From Drechmeria coniospora (taxonomy: Eukaryota; Ascomycota; Sordariomycetes; Hypocreales; Ophiocordycipitaceae), in assembly GCF_001625195.1 (NCBI RefSeq), contig NC_054389.1:7622520-7686519 (forward strand): a stretch of 64,000 nucleotides of DNA, read 5' to 3'. The notes under the pieces are model-generated. The model was not told where the DNA came from and searched no databases. It saw nothing but the letters and a program-made list of their open reading frames with translations. This document shows positions 21,716 through 31,443 of this stretch, piece after piece; position 1 is the stretch's first letter; the number at the start of each line of letters is the position of its first letter. The position numbers and the translations under genes were made by a program.

Positions 21716-22940
21716 GGCGCTATTTTCAATAGTAAGATGCAAAGGATTAGGTAAATTCGCATAGTATTTGGTAATGAAAGTTCATACTTGGCCTTTGAAA
21801 TAACTAGGTTGACTTTGAATAATCCTGGGTTTTTGTAATCCAGTTTGTCGCTTGGTTACATTGTCTTAAATGTTTCGTCGGAGTAGAAAGACTATATCTC
21901 CCTCCCAACAGATTAGTCCCTTTGATTATTTCTTATTGTAGTAAGTAGCTATTCGTTTTCTAACGAATTAAGTTCTTTCATTATTTCTCCGTACGATTTC
22001 CGTAATTGTTCTGCCTGTAGTATGTATGTATGGCTTGTTCTGCTTGTTGGTCGTACCGGCTGACTCGATATGCTTCTGGATTGTATCCGTAAATGGCGTA
22101 GGCTAGGGATACCTTTGTGGCTTTAGTAATTGAACTATTATACGCTAATTGTACCGTAGGTAGCCATTTTACCTAGCCAGTGTCTTTGTAGGTAGTAAGT
22201 TAGCGCAGATTTTGTCACAAGTTTTATAATGGATACGCTACCAGCTACATCGTTCAGCTTACCAGCTATAAAGGCTAACGCAAGCCGCAACAGCCAGCCA
22301 ATAACACAAAAGCCTGCTGTAAGGCTAGAACAATAGTCTACAATAGGATCACTAACATCGTTTAGCTACACCGATATAACAACAAATATTCAGAGACCGT
22401 TTGTAGGATAAGCAGCGGATCCCCAAGTTAAATGGGGACAGGGAAACAGTCTCTACAGGTATAATTAGAATAATTGTATATAACCTATATTGCCCTGACT
22501 TGAAATTAGGAGGAATAAGGCAGAGGTAATCAATCAAGATTCAATTAATACATTCTACCCATTTTATCTCCTCCGTTCGAAGGTACCGGAAGTAGCTGTA
22601 CTATCTGTATTACCTGCCCTATACTATTACTTTAAAACTTCTAACAGATGTTACTTAAGCGTCTGTTTAGCTGAGCCGTTTAGTTTGTCTATCCATTTGA
22701 GGGTAGTATGCAGTGCTGAGTTTAAGCGCTTGCCAAAATTTTGCAGGAAATATACTTCCTCTATCGGATATAATCTCGTTCGGAGGTCCGTAATTGCTGG
22801 CAATTGCCTATAGGAAATATATACAAGATCTTTTGTATTGCTTGTTTCCTTATACGGAATAAAGTATCCGGGCTTTGTAAGTCGATCTGTTATTACGAAT
22901 ATTGTTGGTTCGGTTCTAGAGGAAACTGGTAACAAGAGAT
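21560..22940 (-). mobile_element. Decayed Ty3/gypsy chromovirus (integrase to chromodomain), interrupted
   Basis: Minus strand, in order. An integrase core piece lies at 22935-22651 (VITDRLTKPGYFIPYKE, then ERLN/QTLK-like). The integrase continues at 22210-22030 (KWLPTVQLAYNSSITKAT, YAIYGYNPEAYRVSR). A chromodomain lies at 21665-21560 (VERILDVR, YLIKWKDYGPEGNT, EPLQNL). Several stops replace Trp or Gln codons (TGG to TAG, CAA to TAA), the RIP signature. Reverse transcriptase is not present in this fragment. The integrase is split by a nested LTR-like insertion. Confidence 0.85.
22214..22638. mobile_element. Nested solo-LTR-like insertion within the gypsy integrase
   Basis: About 425 bases begin TGTCACAAG and end TTCTAACA, flanked by GATTT on the left and GATGT on the right, a near-perfect 5-bp target duplication. 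Removing it rejoins the integrase text on either side (QTLK to the segment before KWLP). It has no coding sequence. Confidence 0.6.
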
Positions 22941-23069
22941 CTCTTTCAATAAATCAATTTGGTACGAAGGGAGGAGGTTGCAGTAACGCGACCTACTTTA
23001 TCCCTCATGTAATCGCACGGGTTGCGATTACGTAGTACAAGTCTAGGTCACTTTGCCTACAAAGTAACA
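22927..23069 (-). mobile_element. LTR-like segment beside the integrase
   Basis: On the minus strand it runs from TGTTACTTTGTAGGC to a CTTGTTACCA end, with a central CGCAACCCGTGCG. Its composition resembles short fungal LTRs. It ends where the integrase reading begins. No target duplication was found. Confidence 0.4.
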
Positions 23070-23265
23070 TAGCTTGGTCAATATGTATATATATACACAA
23101 ATATGCTATTATATTCTACCTTAGTTATTGGTTCCTTTGATAGTAGTAACTTTGTGATGTAATCGGAAGCTGATCGGAGAGAAAGAAGGAAATTGTTAAA
23201 AAGAGTTAGAAAATGTATAGCGACAAGAGGCGGAGGTAATTGCGCAAATACAGTCTGCCTATTAG

Positions 23266-24108
23266 TTGGATGTTGTTAATTGGTCGAGTTTTGCATCTAA
23301 TCCTTCGTTGTCGGAGATTCTTAGCGAGGTAGCTTAAGGACCTGTCGTAAATGTTGTAAATGCGTCTAATAGCGCGTTAAAATTATAAATCCCCCCTTCA
23401 ACTTTTTTTCTTTTTTTTCTCTCCAGGTTAAAATGGATTTATTGTAATTACACCGATATAATGGGCCCGTAAACAGTCCTCCGGCTCGCATGACTCCGGG
23501 ACGCGGGACTATCTATCGAACATCTCGCTCCAGGTTTCCCTTCTAGGCCTACTAAGCGCCTAAGTTCCGATCTCAGTTAAGAGAAATTTATCCATAATAG
23601 CGGGAGCAGCTGCACTAGAGCCAGCTTTGCCCATAGCTATCCTATCGAGCGGCCTATTGCTGGGAGGCCCAGAGGGAAGCGCATTTGCTACAAGAGTGCA
23701 AGCAAGTACGAGTACGAACTTAGTAAGTCCCATATTGCAATTAGTTCCGCAATAGGTAATGAAAAAGAGTAACTCGAAAAGATTGTTAAATCTAGTAAGT
23801 GTTTGACTTAGTTAGTAAAATATTAGTTAATTCTTGAAAAACATTTACCGCGAGAAATGCTGTCGTTTATATTTGGGTTTGGATAGTTATTAGCGCTAGT
23901 AACATTGTCGTAGAAGTACGGAGTAACTAGCAGTAAGTTAGATTCTAAAGCGGCTCCCAAGTATTCCCTTCTGGTCCGTAATCCTTCCATTTAATCAGAT
24001 ACTCTTGCTTTTAACCATTTTGTTCTTACGTCAAGGATCCGTTCGACGTCGTATTGTCATTTTTTCTGTTTTATTTTTGTAATGTGGTATTATAGCGTTA
24101 CTTACTCC
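23266..24108. repeat. Duplicated block, copy 2 (degraded)
   Basis: Second copy of 20889-21715. Its chromodomain piece (minus, about 24045-23950) keeps the tryptophan that is a stop in copy 1 (GNTWEPL) but has gained a TAG at the next Gln and a frameshift before YLIKWKDYG. The small secreted ORF within it is broken. The block ends at 24108, where unrelated sequence begins. Confidence 0.85.
23440..23733 (-). pseudogene. Broken second copy of the small secreted protein
   Basis: It starts at 23733 (MGLTKFVLVLACTLVANALP) and follows the intact copy closely. The frame stops at codon 59 where TGG of copy 1 (GTWALS) is TAG, a G-to-A change. A small deletion/substitution lies just before the stop. 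Similarity continues past the stop to about 23440. Confidence 0.75.
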
Positions 24109-24321
24109 GTACAGTCGAATGACAAAAGTTCCGCTCGACCCCGCCCAAAATTATAATACTTACCAGTACACTAAACCTTCAAATATAGACTACAGTACCA
24201 AAATACAGTTAATTATAACATTATTAAATAATAGTCTATACTTATACTAGGGTAGTCTTTCTAATAGTACTACCTAGGACTTTGTACATCAGCCATTTGC
24301 AGCTACAACTATTCCTAGGCG

Positions 24322-24800
24322 CTAAGGCATCAATTTAATCAAATAATTCAAGACATCATTATCAATTTCTTCCCACGCCTTAACCGCTGCTTCGCATAGC
24401 CCTTGCTTAGAGGTGTTGATTTTAGCAAGGTCAGATAGCCCGGGATGATTATTGTTTATCATTTCCTTAACCAGCTTCCATACATTTTCGATTGGATTAA
24501 AGTCAGGTGAATGAGGTGGTCAATCCACTAAGTCAACACTATGCTCTTCAATCCAGCAACCAAGCCACGCTTGTACAAAAGCTGCCTTATGAGTTGGGGA
24601 ATTGTCTTGGGCAAGTACCATATCTAGTTCAACATTGTTGGAAGGTTTTCTTGAAGGCATTGTACGATGCAACGCGCTGTAACACCTCCCCTAGGGGAGT
24701 CTGGATCTCCGAGTGAAAGTGTAAGAGATACACGGCGATTGAAGATAAATGCACCCCAAAACATCTGTAAACGATGAGTAGGCTTTGATCTTGCTTGGAC
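24322..24800 (-). pseudogene. Inactivated Tc1/mariner-type DDE transposase
   Basis: Minus-strand pieces read FWGAFIFNRRVSLTLSLGD, GDPDSPRGGVTARCIVQ, then after a frameshift LAQDNSPTHKAAFVQAWLG (second catalytic Asp), HSPDFNPIENVWKLVKEM (third catalytic acidic residue) and a C-terminal tail ending ...YLIKLMP at the stop (24322). The W in the usual DWPPHSPD motif is a TGA stop. The N-terminal DNA-binding part and terminal inverted repeats were not found. Confidence 0.85.
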
Positions 24801-25215
24801 ATATTTCGAAATTAGCTTATCGTGCTAATTGCTGTTACAATTTCAGATGTGAGCATTTGTAATTTAGTTACCGTGTTGGCAACAGTTGCAGCGTATGCAT
24901 CTAAAAGACTTGCTAACCAACTGAAATCGTGGACTCTAGATTGAAGAGCAAAATAAGCCATATGCGTTGCAGTTAAGGCTGCTTCCTTTATACAGTGTGT
25001 TCCTGTACTCCCTTTGCACTCTACTGATAATTCCTTCCTGTTGCTCTTAGCTTCAAATATCTGGTTCAACGAGCCAACCAGTCCCGTTCAACTACGGAGT
25101 AGCAAACCACCTAACCTGATCGGATAATGATCAAGTGCCAGATACTTCGCACCCTCTCAATTTTTTCAGGACAACACAGCGCTACCATGTCTGTCCGGCC
25201 CATGATGTCTCTTCC

Positions 25216-25518
25216 CTACAATGCTGGATTCAAGAACTCGTCTCCGCGCCTGCGGCGGTAATGATTCAATTTCCAAGCCGTCGGTCGTCGGTAGTTCTTT
25301 GAAAACAACATATTGGAAGCCATGCCCTCCTTCATCGCTGGCTGGAGGCGGTCTCGCTCAGTGAGACCTACACTGTACCTCATCCGATTAGATGGTTGAC
25401 CAGCTGATGAGACTGGTTGACCAGCTGATGAGACTGGTTGACCAGCTGATGAGTCAAGTTGACTCGATAATTGAACCCTTAACATATTGTTCCTCTCTAT
25501 CTGCTCATCGTAATGCAT
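25216..25518 (-). CDS. Hypothetical ORF with SSAGQPV repeats (doubtful)
   Basis: 100 codons on the minus strand. The central third is a 21-bp tandem repeat giving three copies of SSAGQPV. The rest is hydrophilic and basic. There is no signal peptide or known domain. It may be a chance frame over the repeat. Confidence 0.2.
   Translation of the reverse strand: MHYDEQIERNNMLRVQLSSQLDSSAGQPVSSAGQPVSSAGQPSNRMRYSVGLTERDRLQPAMKEGMASNMLFSKNYRRPTAWKLNHYRRRRGDEFLNPAL
25394..25455. repeat. 21-bp tandem repeat, three units
   Basis: Three near-identical units containing TTGACCAGCTGATGAGACT follow directly on each other, and a fourth decayed half unit (GAGTCAAGTTGACTCG) follows. Confidence 0.85.
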
Positions 25519-26032
25519 TCATTTCACAAGGCTGCACGAATTAATTATTCAACCTAATTCATGCTGCACTTTAATTTTAATCACTCTATGCCAGGTCAAC
25601 CTGCAACCTGCAAAACTGTTTTCGGCGAAGCCGAGTCCAGGAGTGTCCGACTATCGAGCGCTTTTATTCTTTCGTGGATAATCCATGCAATACCCCTATC
25701 ATCTGCGTATTATTCTTCGTCGGAAGGAGATGGTGATTTAGACGAGATGAAGCCATTGTTCTAGGCCATCTTCCGGCTGAGATTATGTCTCGGACAGGGT
25801 TAGAGTGCATTCCATCTCCACACACCGCAGAGGTGAAAAATAAGCAAGCCAGGGTGGTTGCACCACGTATGTACTCGTGACGTATGCATACAAGTAGATA
25901 TGGTTTGGCCGGAGATTATTACTATTATTACCTAGTGGAGGAGAAACGGTAATTAATACTAGTAGACATGCCGTGCATCTCAAGGCCTGGCCTGGACTGG
26001 ATGCCATCTCGTCACTTTGACTCCGCGTCAAG

Positions 26033-28348
26033 ATGCCCTCGGCCAAGTTGCTCATCACCTGCCTCGTCGCTGGGAGTCAGTATCTCATTCATCCCCGGAA
26101 ACTGGTTGGTCACCCTCTCCATCATGACCCACAATCAGTTCTCATGTACGGACATGGCAGGCTTCCATCCAGGAAACCATCAACCCGGACGCCATCCTGC
26201 CAGTGACGCTGCTTGATACGCAAGAAATCTATGGTGATTTGGAAGCGACGTTGCGCCTGTTTGATGCAGTCGACGATGTCTTCATCCCGGAATTCGGCTT
26301 CGTCGTCGTCGAGAAGCCCGGCACAAACTCCAGTGCCGTCTCCGGTCAGCGGCATCTGGCACTGCTCGGGAAGCAACTCTACCATCTGGCTTGGGATGAG
26401 GTCGACGTAGTCGCGTCCAGTGAACTTGGGCATCTGCCGTCTGGGCCGTACATCCCTCACGGGCCAAATCTACACCAGTCGTGGAAGCTCTACGAGGACG
26501 AATTTGATGCATTTTCAGTCGGCGTGATCCTGGAGAACGTGACGCGCGTGGGCGAGTGCGTCGTCCCTCTTGCCGCCCCTCCGTCGCGTGCCTCCGCCGA
26601 CTCACAAGCCCAGCTTCCGCGCGTTGAGCTCCCTATCAGCCTCGGGTGCTCACCGATTCATCCCCGTTCCCTCCCTGCTCTACAGCCTGTTTGCCAGTGT
26701 CGAGAAGCCGCTCAGCGGCATGCGGGTTTCCATACCCGACTCTTCGGCTCTCCAAGGTGTCCAGACATCCATCTCGAGCCGGGCCTGGCACTCGCTTCAT
26801 TCCGGCCCGGCCGCCGTCACCTCCACCCTCGGCCGGCGGCTGATGGACCTGGGTGCCATCGCCGTGGGTAAGACGAAGTCGTCACAGTTTGGCGACGGCA
26901 GCGAGTGAGTGGACTCGCCGGCCCCATGGAACCCCAGTGGGGACGGCTACCAGAGCTCCTCCGGCGGAGCGGCCGGGGCCGGGGCGGGAGCGGCCGGCTA
27001 TGGATGGCTCAGGGCTGCCTTCGGATTTGACGGTACCTTGCACGCAGCATTCAAGGATGATGAAAGTCGCGTTGCTGACCGTGATCAGAGCTCGGTGGGC
27101 TTGGTGAGACGGCCACGAGTCACGGCGTCCTCTCGCTCCGCATGACGCCCGGCCTGCTTCCGCTAGAGGGCTCCCAAGTCAACTCCCAGTGAGTCCTTAG
27201 CCCGTTCCGCTCTCCCGCGCCACCGGGTCCATCCATTCTTACCTGCATCCTAGGAATCTTGTGTCCGCAGGCGTCTTGGGACGAGACGTGCTCGAGCTCT
27301 CCAATATCGTCTCGGCTTCCGTCAACCGTTCCGCGTGGGAGGATATACCACTTCCACGACGACTTGTCTATCCAGTCGACCTTTTCGACCCTCCAAGTTC
27401 AGAGCAGCGCAGAGACCTGCTCTCTGCCTTTGTAAAGACGCTGGAGAACTCGCTGGGCATCAAGGCAGAAACGTTTAACATCTCTGCTCGCTGGACAGAG
27501 AGTCGGCCGGCGGAGGCGAGGGGTCAAAGCCTGCAAGCGTACATGCAGGTTGCACCCTTCCGAGCCTATTGCTACGAGTTTTACCATGCCTATGACGAGT
27601 TTCGGGACCGGTACGAAGCCGAGTTTGGCCATGGCCCGTACCTCGAAGCGACGGTGCAGCACAGATGGTACTCGTCTCCAACAGCACGTTTGGCGTCCTA
27701 ACCGGACAGACTGGTGGACAGGAAGATCGGCGAGACGGTAACGGAGCAGGAATATCGAGAATACGGGCAGCGCATTGGCGTATTTCGCAAGTGGTTCAAC
27801 ATTCATGTGATGAACGTCACTGCCGGTGCACCCCAGGCGGCGATGATTCTGCCGTTTGACAGGGACGGGCCAAGCTACAAGGATGAGAAACCGAGGTTCG
27901 AAACGGCCGTGACGAGCTGTCGAGGCGGACGCCATACTGACTCACCTCCGTCAGGGCACCCGCATCGCCTCAGGGTGTCACGGCCGAGCTTCTCTCCGCC
28001 GTGCTGCAGACGCCGCAGATGATGGCACCGTGTACGTGTTCCCCGGCCGATGGATGGGTGATGATGTGGCTGACGGGCAAAGTCGCCCAGCTGCCGTACA
28101 AGTCCAGGGTCAGCGGTCGGAAGGAATACCATGCCGTCCACGGATCGATCATGGGCATCCAAGGAGGCGGCCCGACAGTCATCAGCACCGTACAGAAAGC
28201 GCTGGAGTCGGCCCTATGGCGGTCAAGGGTTGACGTCGGGCGGCTCGCATTTCCGGTAGGGAACAACTCTCGCAACGTCGACGACAGGTTCGTCGGGCAG
28301 GCTGATGAGCATCGAGAGGGACCGCCCGAGGTTTGGGGGGAGCTGTGA
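26033..28348 (+). pseudogene. Amidase-signature protein, Arp1 (scytalone-dehydratase-like) type, with one in-frame stop
   Basis: Eight exons can be fitted: 26033-26079, 26139-26555, 26614-27032, 27089-27188, 27254-27667, 27722-27895, 27955-28031 and 28083-28348. All seven introns are GT-AG and 51-65 nt, and together they give 638 codons in one frame. The N-terminus is hydrophobic (MPSAKLLITCLVAGS). The family text includes FIPVPSLLYS, the Lys motif MDLGAIAVGKTKSSQFGDGS, the Ser-rich loop YQSSSGGAAGAGAGAAGY, FRKWFNIHVMNVTAG, and the C-terminal PYKSRVSGRKEY and GRLAFPVGNN. TGA at 26906-26908 stands where the family has Trp (E-W-V-D), a TGG-to-TGA change. The GGS-type nucleophile motif is not recognisable near 27090, so an undetected frameshift or a non-catalytic protein is possible. 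Regular splice sites argue for recent loss, or for a base error at 26908. Confidence 0.75.
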
Positions 28349-28792
28349 CGAAGCAGTCGTGTCCGTCGTGCCATGTGCCAGGCATCCTATGCGGCAAAGT
28401 TGTTCGTCAGATGGACACGGTCGAGGTGAGGATGGCTCCCTTTCGTGCCGAGCTCGGGGTGGCAGTGAAATGGTGAGAATGGCTTCGAACAACAGGTCTT
28501 GATGCAGACTACGGAATATCATCCGAGGCATCCATGGCCGATGCCGAAGAAATGCCCGGATGAAGAGAGGCGTGCTCGTGGTTTGCGTCAGGAAGCGTTA
28601 CGCAACGGCGAGCGGATAATAACGCATTGGTGGGGAAGTAAGAAACTACAGTGCGAATGTCAATGCTAATTGAACTCACTCTTTGTCGGCCAAATATAGT
28701 GAGTGCGTGAGGGCCGCTTCAGCGTCCTCCCTGTTCGACCGGCTGTATTCGCCTGTATGGTACTGGCTGGTGCCCAGACCTTTGCACATGAG

Positions 28793-28808
28793 CGCTGTAA
28801 TCACAGCG
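28793..28808. promoter_or_regulatory. Palindrome, copy 1
   Basis: CGCTGTAATCACAGCG, one mismatch from a perfect 16-bp palindrome, about 290 bases before the ALB1 start. It could bind a dimeric regulator; this is inferred from symmetry and duplication only. Confidence 0.4.
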
Positions 28809-28943
28809 GATCCGCCGGAAAGGCCAACTATGGTGAGTACGTGAGGACCGCCTCAGCGTCCAGCATGCCATTTGCTCCCTGTTCGACCGCCTGTATCCGC
28901 CTGTACTTATGGTACTGGTTGGTGTCCAGAAATTGCACATGTG

Positions 28944-28959
28944 CGCTGTAATTACAGCG
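28944..28959. promoter_or_regulatory. Palindrome, copy 2 (perfect)
   Basis: CGCTGTAATTACAGCG is a perfect 16-bp palindrome in the second duplicated unit, about 130 bases before the ALB1 start. A related half (TAATTACAGCGG) occurs at about 38421 downstream of IMP1. Confidence 0.45.
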
Positions 28960-29089
28960 GAGCCGCCGGCTTTCGGAGCGTCATGTGGGGTCCAAACAAA
29001 GCCCATTATATGGCCATCGAAAATTCGCAACCATCTCCCATCTGACTTCTACTGTACTCTTCGTCGTCGCTCACCACCCAGTCCTCATC

Positions 29090-29729
29090 ATGGTAAAAAG
29101 TAGAGGTAACAAGAGCGTGGAAGATGGTGCTTGGAGAGAATCAGAGGCTAACGAAAGCAGCTCTGTCAAAGCATTCCCGCGCCGCCCGCCGCGCCACATC
29201 ACCGGGCATCAACACCGACAAGTCCCTGAAGGACGTTGACCTTCCCTCCTCGACCGCCGTCGGCATCCCCTCATCGGCCAGGCCTTCGATCCTCGCCGTT
29301 CACGGATCGGCCGGCGTGCAAAAGAAATCCAAGCCTGTCCGCAAAGGCCGGCTATCGGCCAAGGCGAGGCGGCGCCACGAGCGCGGGCTCGAGATGGCCG
29401 AGGCCGTCACCGAGCGCACGGGCAAGAAGATCAAGCGCAGCTTCGAGAGGGCACGCAACATTCAGTCGCGCGCCAAGACGTGGGAAGAGGTGAACAGGGT
29501 CGCCGAGGAGGCCGAGGAGGGGGGCAGGGCGCTGCAGCGGAATGCCTTTGCCGCGCTCGACGACGATGAGCACGGAGGGCAAGAGGAGGACGGGGACGAC
29601 AAGGGCTGGGCGACGGACGAAGACAGCTCCGGCTCGACGTCTAAGGCGGCCGAGGATGCGCAAAGTTTGCCCGTCAGCGGCGTGCCTATTCCCGCGGGCA
29701 GAGACGACGACGATGACGAAATTCTATAG
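29090..29729 (+). CDS. ALB1: Alb1-like 60S ribosome biogenesis factor
   Basis: Shuttling pre-60S factor that works with Arx1 in nuclear export and cytoplasmic maturation of the large subunit. Exon 1 is only 16 nt (29090-29105, MVKSR), exon 2 is 29161-29729; the 55-nt intron has a GCTAAC branch site, and the product is 194 residues. The family text follows the splice directly: LSKHSRAARRATSPGINTDK, SILAVHGSAGVQKKSK, LSAKARRRHERGLEMAEAV, then a basic helix and an acidic C-terminus ending DDDDDEIL. Starting at a downstream in-frame ATG would give a spurious N-terminus encoded by the intron. Confidence 0.9.
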
Positions 29730-29860
29730 CAGGAATCGGAAAGGCGATGCATTTCGGCGTCGGGGCGTTTGGCATCATGGGCAAGCCGCGAGGGGAAAAG
29801 TCGGGCATGACGGTAATTATAGAATGTGATAACTCGCAACCGCGCAACTGTACCAACACA

Positions 29861-29990
29861 TGGCTCGTGCGATACTCAGGCTCGTGCGATACAATGGCTC
29901 GTGCGATACAATGGCTCCTCCGATACTTTGGCTCCTGCAATACTATGGCTCCTGCGAAACTATGGCTCCTGCGATGCCATGGCTCATGCT
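29861..29990. repeat. 17-bp minisatellite between convergent genes
   Basis: About eight imperfect 17-bp units of the form TATGGCTCCTGCGATAC fill the space between the 3' ends of ALB1 (plus) and the IF-3 gene (minus). The IF-3 stop lies only about 65 bases beyond. Confidence 0.85.
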
Positions 29991-30054
29991 CCTCCACGGC
30001 TCATGGACATGCATCTGCTGCCGAGCCTGCCCGTGGACCCGTCGCCACACCACC

Positions 30055-30873
30055 TTACGGTGCCTTGGCATTGCCCTCAAAGTACAGCCTCATGGTGCCG
30101 CCGACCTGCCCGCTCGCCGGCTTCCCTTCCCTCGCCCCGTTTGCCGTGGCCTCGTCCCTCACCCTCCTCACGACGTCGGCAGCCTCGTCGCCGGTGACCT
30201 GCTTGCCGCCCTTCTTTCTCGCGAGCATGAGCTCCACCTTCATGCCCTTGGCCAGGAAGCCGGCCATCTGCCTCATCTTGGTGGCCAGGTCGTGGTCGCC
30301 GATGGACCATGTCAGCTCGAGCTCCTTCGACTTTGGCTTCGCCGCCGCCGAAGTCTTGCGCTTCTCCTTGAGCTCCTTCTGCCGCGCGTACTCGTCCCGC
30401 TTGTTGACGATCTTGCAGACGGCCAGCTGGGCATGCGGCCGGCCAGCTTTGGCGTCGGCCGGCACGTACGGTCGGACCATGCGGAGCGACTCGGCCGACG
30501 TCAGCTTCGTGAGCACGTAGGCGGGCGCGAGGGGGCCCTCTGTGGCGCCGCCGTCGATGACCATGATCTGGGGGTCCGTGATCTCGTGGTCCTGAGGAGG
30601 GCGGTCGCGGCCGGAGCGCTCCACGTCCTTGGCTGTCGTGTAGCGACGGTCGAAGGCGCGCTCGTCGGCATCGTCGGCGTCGGCGGCGCCGAGGGAGGCC
30701 GGTCGAGGGGGTGCTCGAGGCTTGGCGTAACGACGGGCCTGGTCGACGACGGTCCACGACCAGTTCGCGGCAAGGCTGCGGACGGGAAACCGTGGGGCTC
30801 GCGGCGAGACGAAGACTCGATAGAGGGCTCGGCGCACGCTGAAGGCGCAATTGCTCGGTCGGATGGCCGTCAT
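30055..30873 (-). CDS. Mitochondrial translation initiation factor IF-3
   Basis: 272 residues from ATG at 30873; the frame continues upstream, but this start begins a typical matrix-targeting leader (MTAIRPSNCAFSVRRALYRV). An IF-3-like N-terminal region (VIDGGATEGPLAPAYVL, residues 106-121) is followed by a Lys/Arg linker (EYARQKELKEKRKTS) and the IF-3 C-terminal fold (SKELELTWSIGDHDLATKMR, FLAKGMKVELMLARKKGG). It acts on the small mitoribosomal subunit and corresponds to yeast Aim23-type proteins. Single exon. Converges with ALB1. Confidence 0.85.
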   Translation of the reverse strand: MTAIRPSNCAFSVRRALYRVFVSPRAPRFPVRSLAANWSWTVVDQARRYAKPRAPPRPASLGAADADDADERAFDRRYTTAKDVERSGRDRPPQDHEITDPQIMVIDGGATEGPLAPAYVLTKLTSAESLRMVRPYVPADAKAGRPHAQLAVCKIVNKRDEYARQKELKEKRKTSAAAKPKSKELELTWSIGDHDLATKMRQMAGFLAKGMKVELMLARKKGGKQVTGDEAADVVRRVRDEATANGAREGKPASGQVGGTMRLYFEGNAKAP

Positions 30874-31443
30874 GGCGGGCGGCCAAGCTGGGTGTGCTGC
30901 CGCGTGGTGTCGTGGAGGTGGAGTTGGGAGGGAGGAGATTGAGATGTTCTCCTCGAGATGTTGTCTTCGAGACGAGACCTGATCAGGCATCAAACGGTCA
31001 TTCTTCGGCACGCTCGCCCGCTATAAGTACCAGTAATTTGGCCGTTGCCAGTGGAGCCTCCGCTGGACAGAGGCCGGGAGCCGCATTCAGCCGTTCTGCT
31101 GCGGGCATCGCTACGGCGAACCAGCCCGCTGTAGGCAACGGTCAGCCACGGCCAGGCCGCCCGCGGTTAGCGTCCGGTTCCACTCGCTAGGCGTCTTCTC
31201 CAGGCAGTGAGATGCCCGCCCTTTCAGCGCTTTCCACACCATCGGCTCAGAGCGAGAAGATCGAGGCCACCCACGACATACCGGTCAGCGCATTATTCGT
31301 CGTTCAGAATACTTGCAGACACGGCTCGAGCCGTGCCATGTGAGACGTGGACGTGGCAGCGACGACATCTATCGGACATCCGTATGTAGCCCAAGGCCAC
31401 GGTACGGCTGCTCTGGCTCTCGTAAAAAGCATCTCAGGCCACG
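30874..31443. other. Intergenic region, no gene seen
   Basis: Holds the upstream region of the IF-3 gene and the 3' flank of the FAD oxidase. No feature recognised. Confidence 0.5.

Larger units (their letters stand above)
24801..26032. other. Mostly non-coding, short doubtful ORFs
   Basis: Minus frame 25069-24812 (85 codons) and plus frame 25561-25764 (67 codons) are open but have no motif, signal or context. Composition shifts back to GC-rich after about 25950. The last 120 bases form the amidase leader, whose degraded twin is at 14.8 kb. Confidence 0.4.
28699..28970. repeat. Tandem duplication in the ALB1 promoter
   Basis: Copies are 28699-28818 and 28833-28970. Both run from GTGAGTRCGTGAGG through CCCTGTTCGACCG and TGGTACTGG to a palindrome and CCGCCGG. 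Copy 2 has a 17-base insert and a 4-base insert. Confidence 0.85.
28349..29089. other. Intergenic region with tandem duplication upstream of ALB1
   Basis: The first 350 bases show nothing recognised. The rest holds the two duplicated segments listed separately and the ALB1 leader. Confidence 0.5.

Noticed and set aside
24812..25069. 85-codon minus-strand ORF
   Set aside because: No signal, domain or splice context; lies next to a dead transposon. Mentioned only in the spacer note.
26905..26953. Splicing out the amidase TGA as a short intron
   Set aside because: GTGAGT at 26905 is a fair donor, but the usable acceptors give 33 or 49 nt and put the following Ser/Gly-rich loop in the wrong frame.
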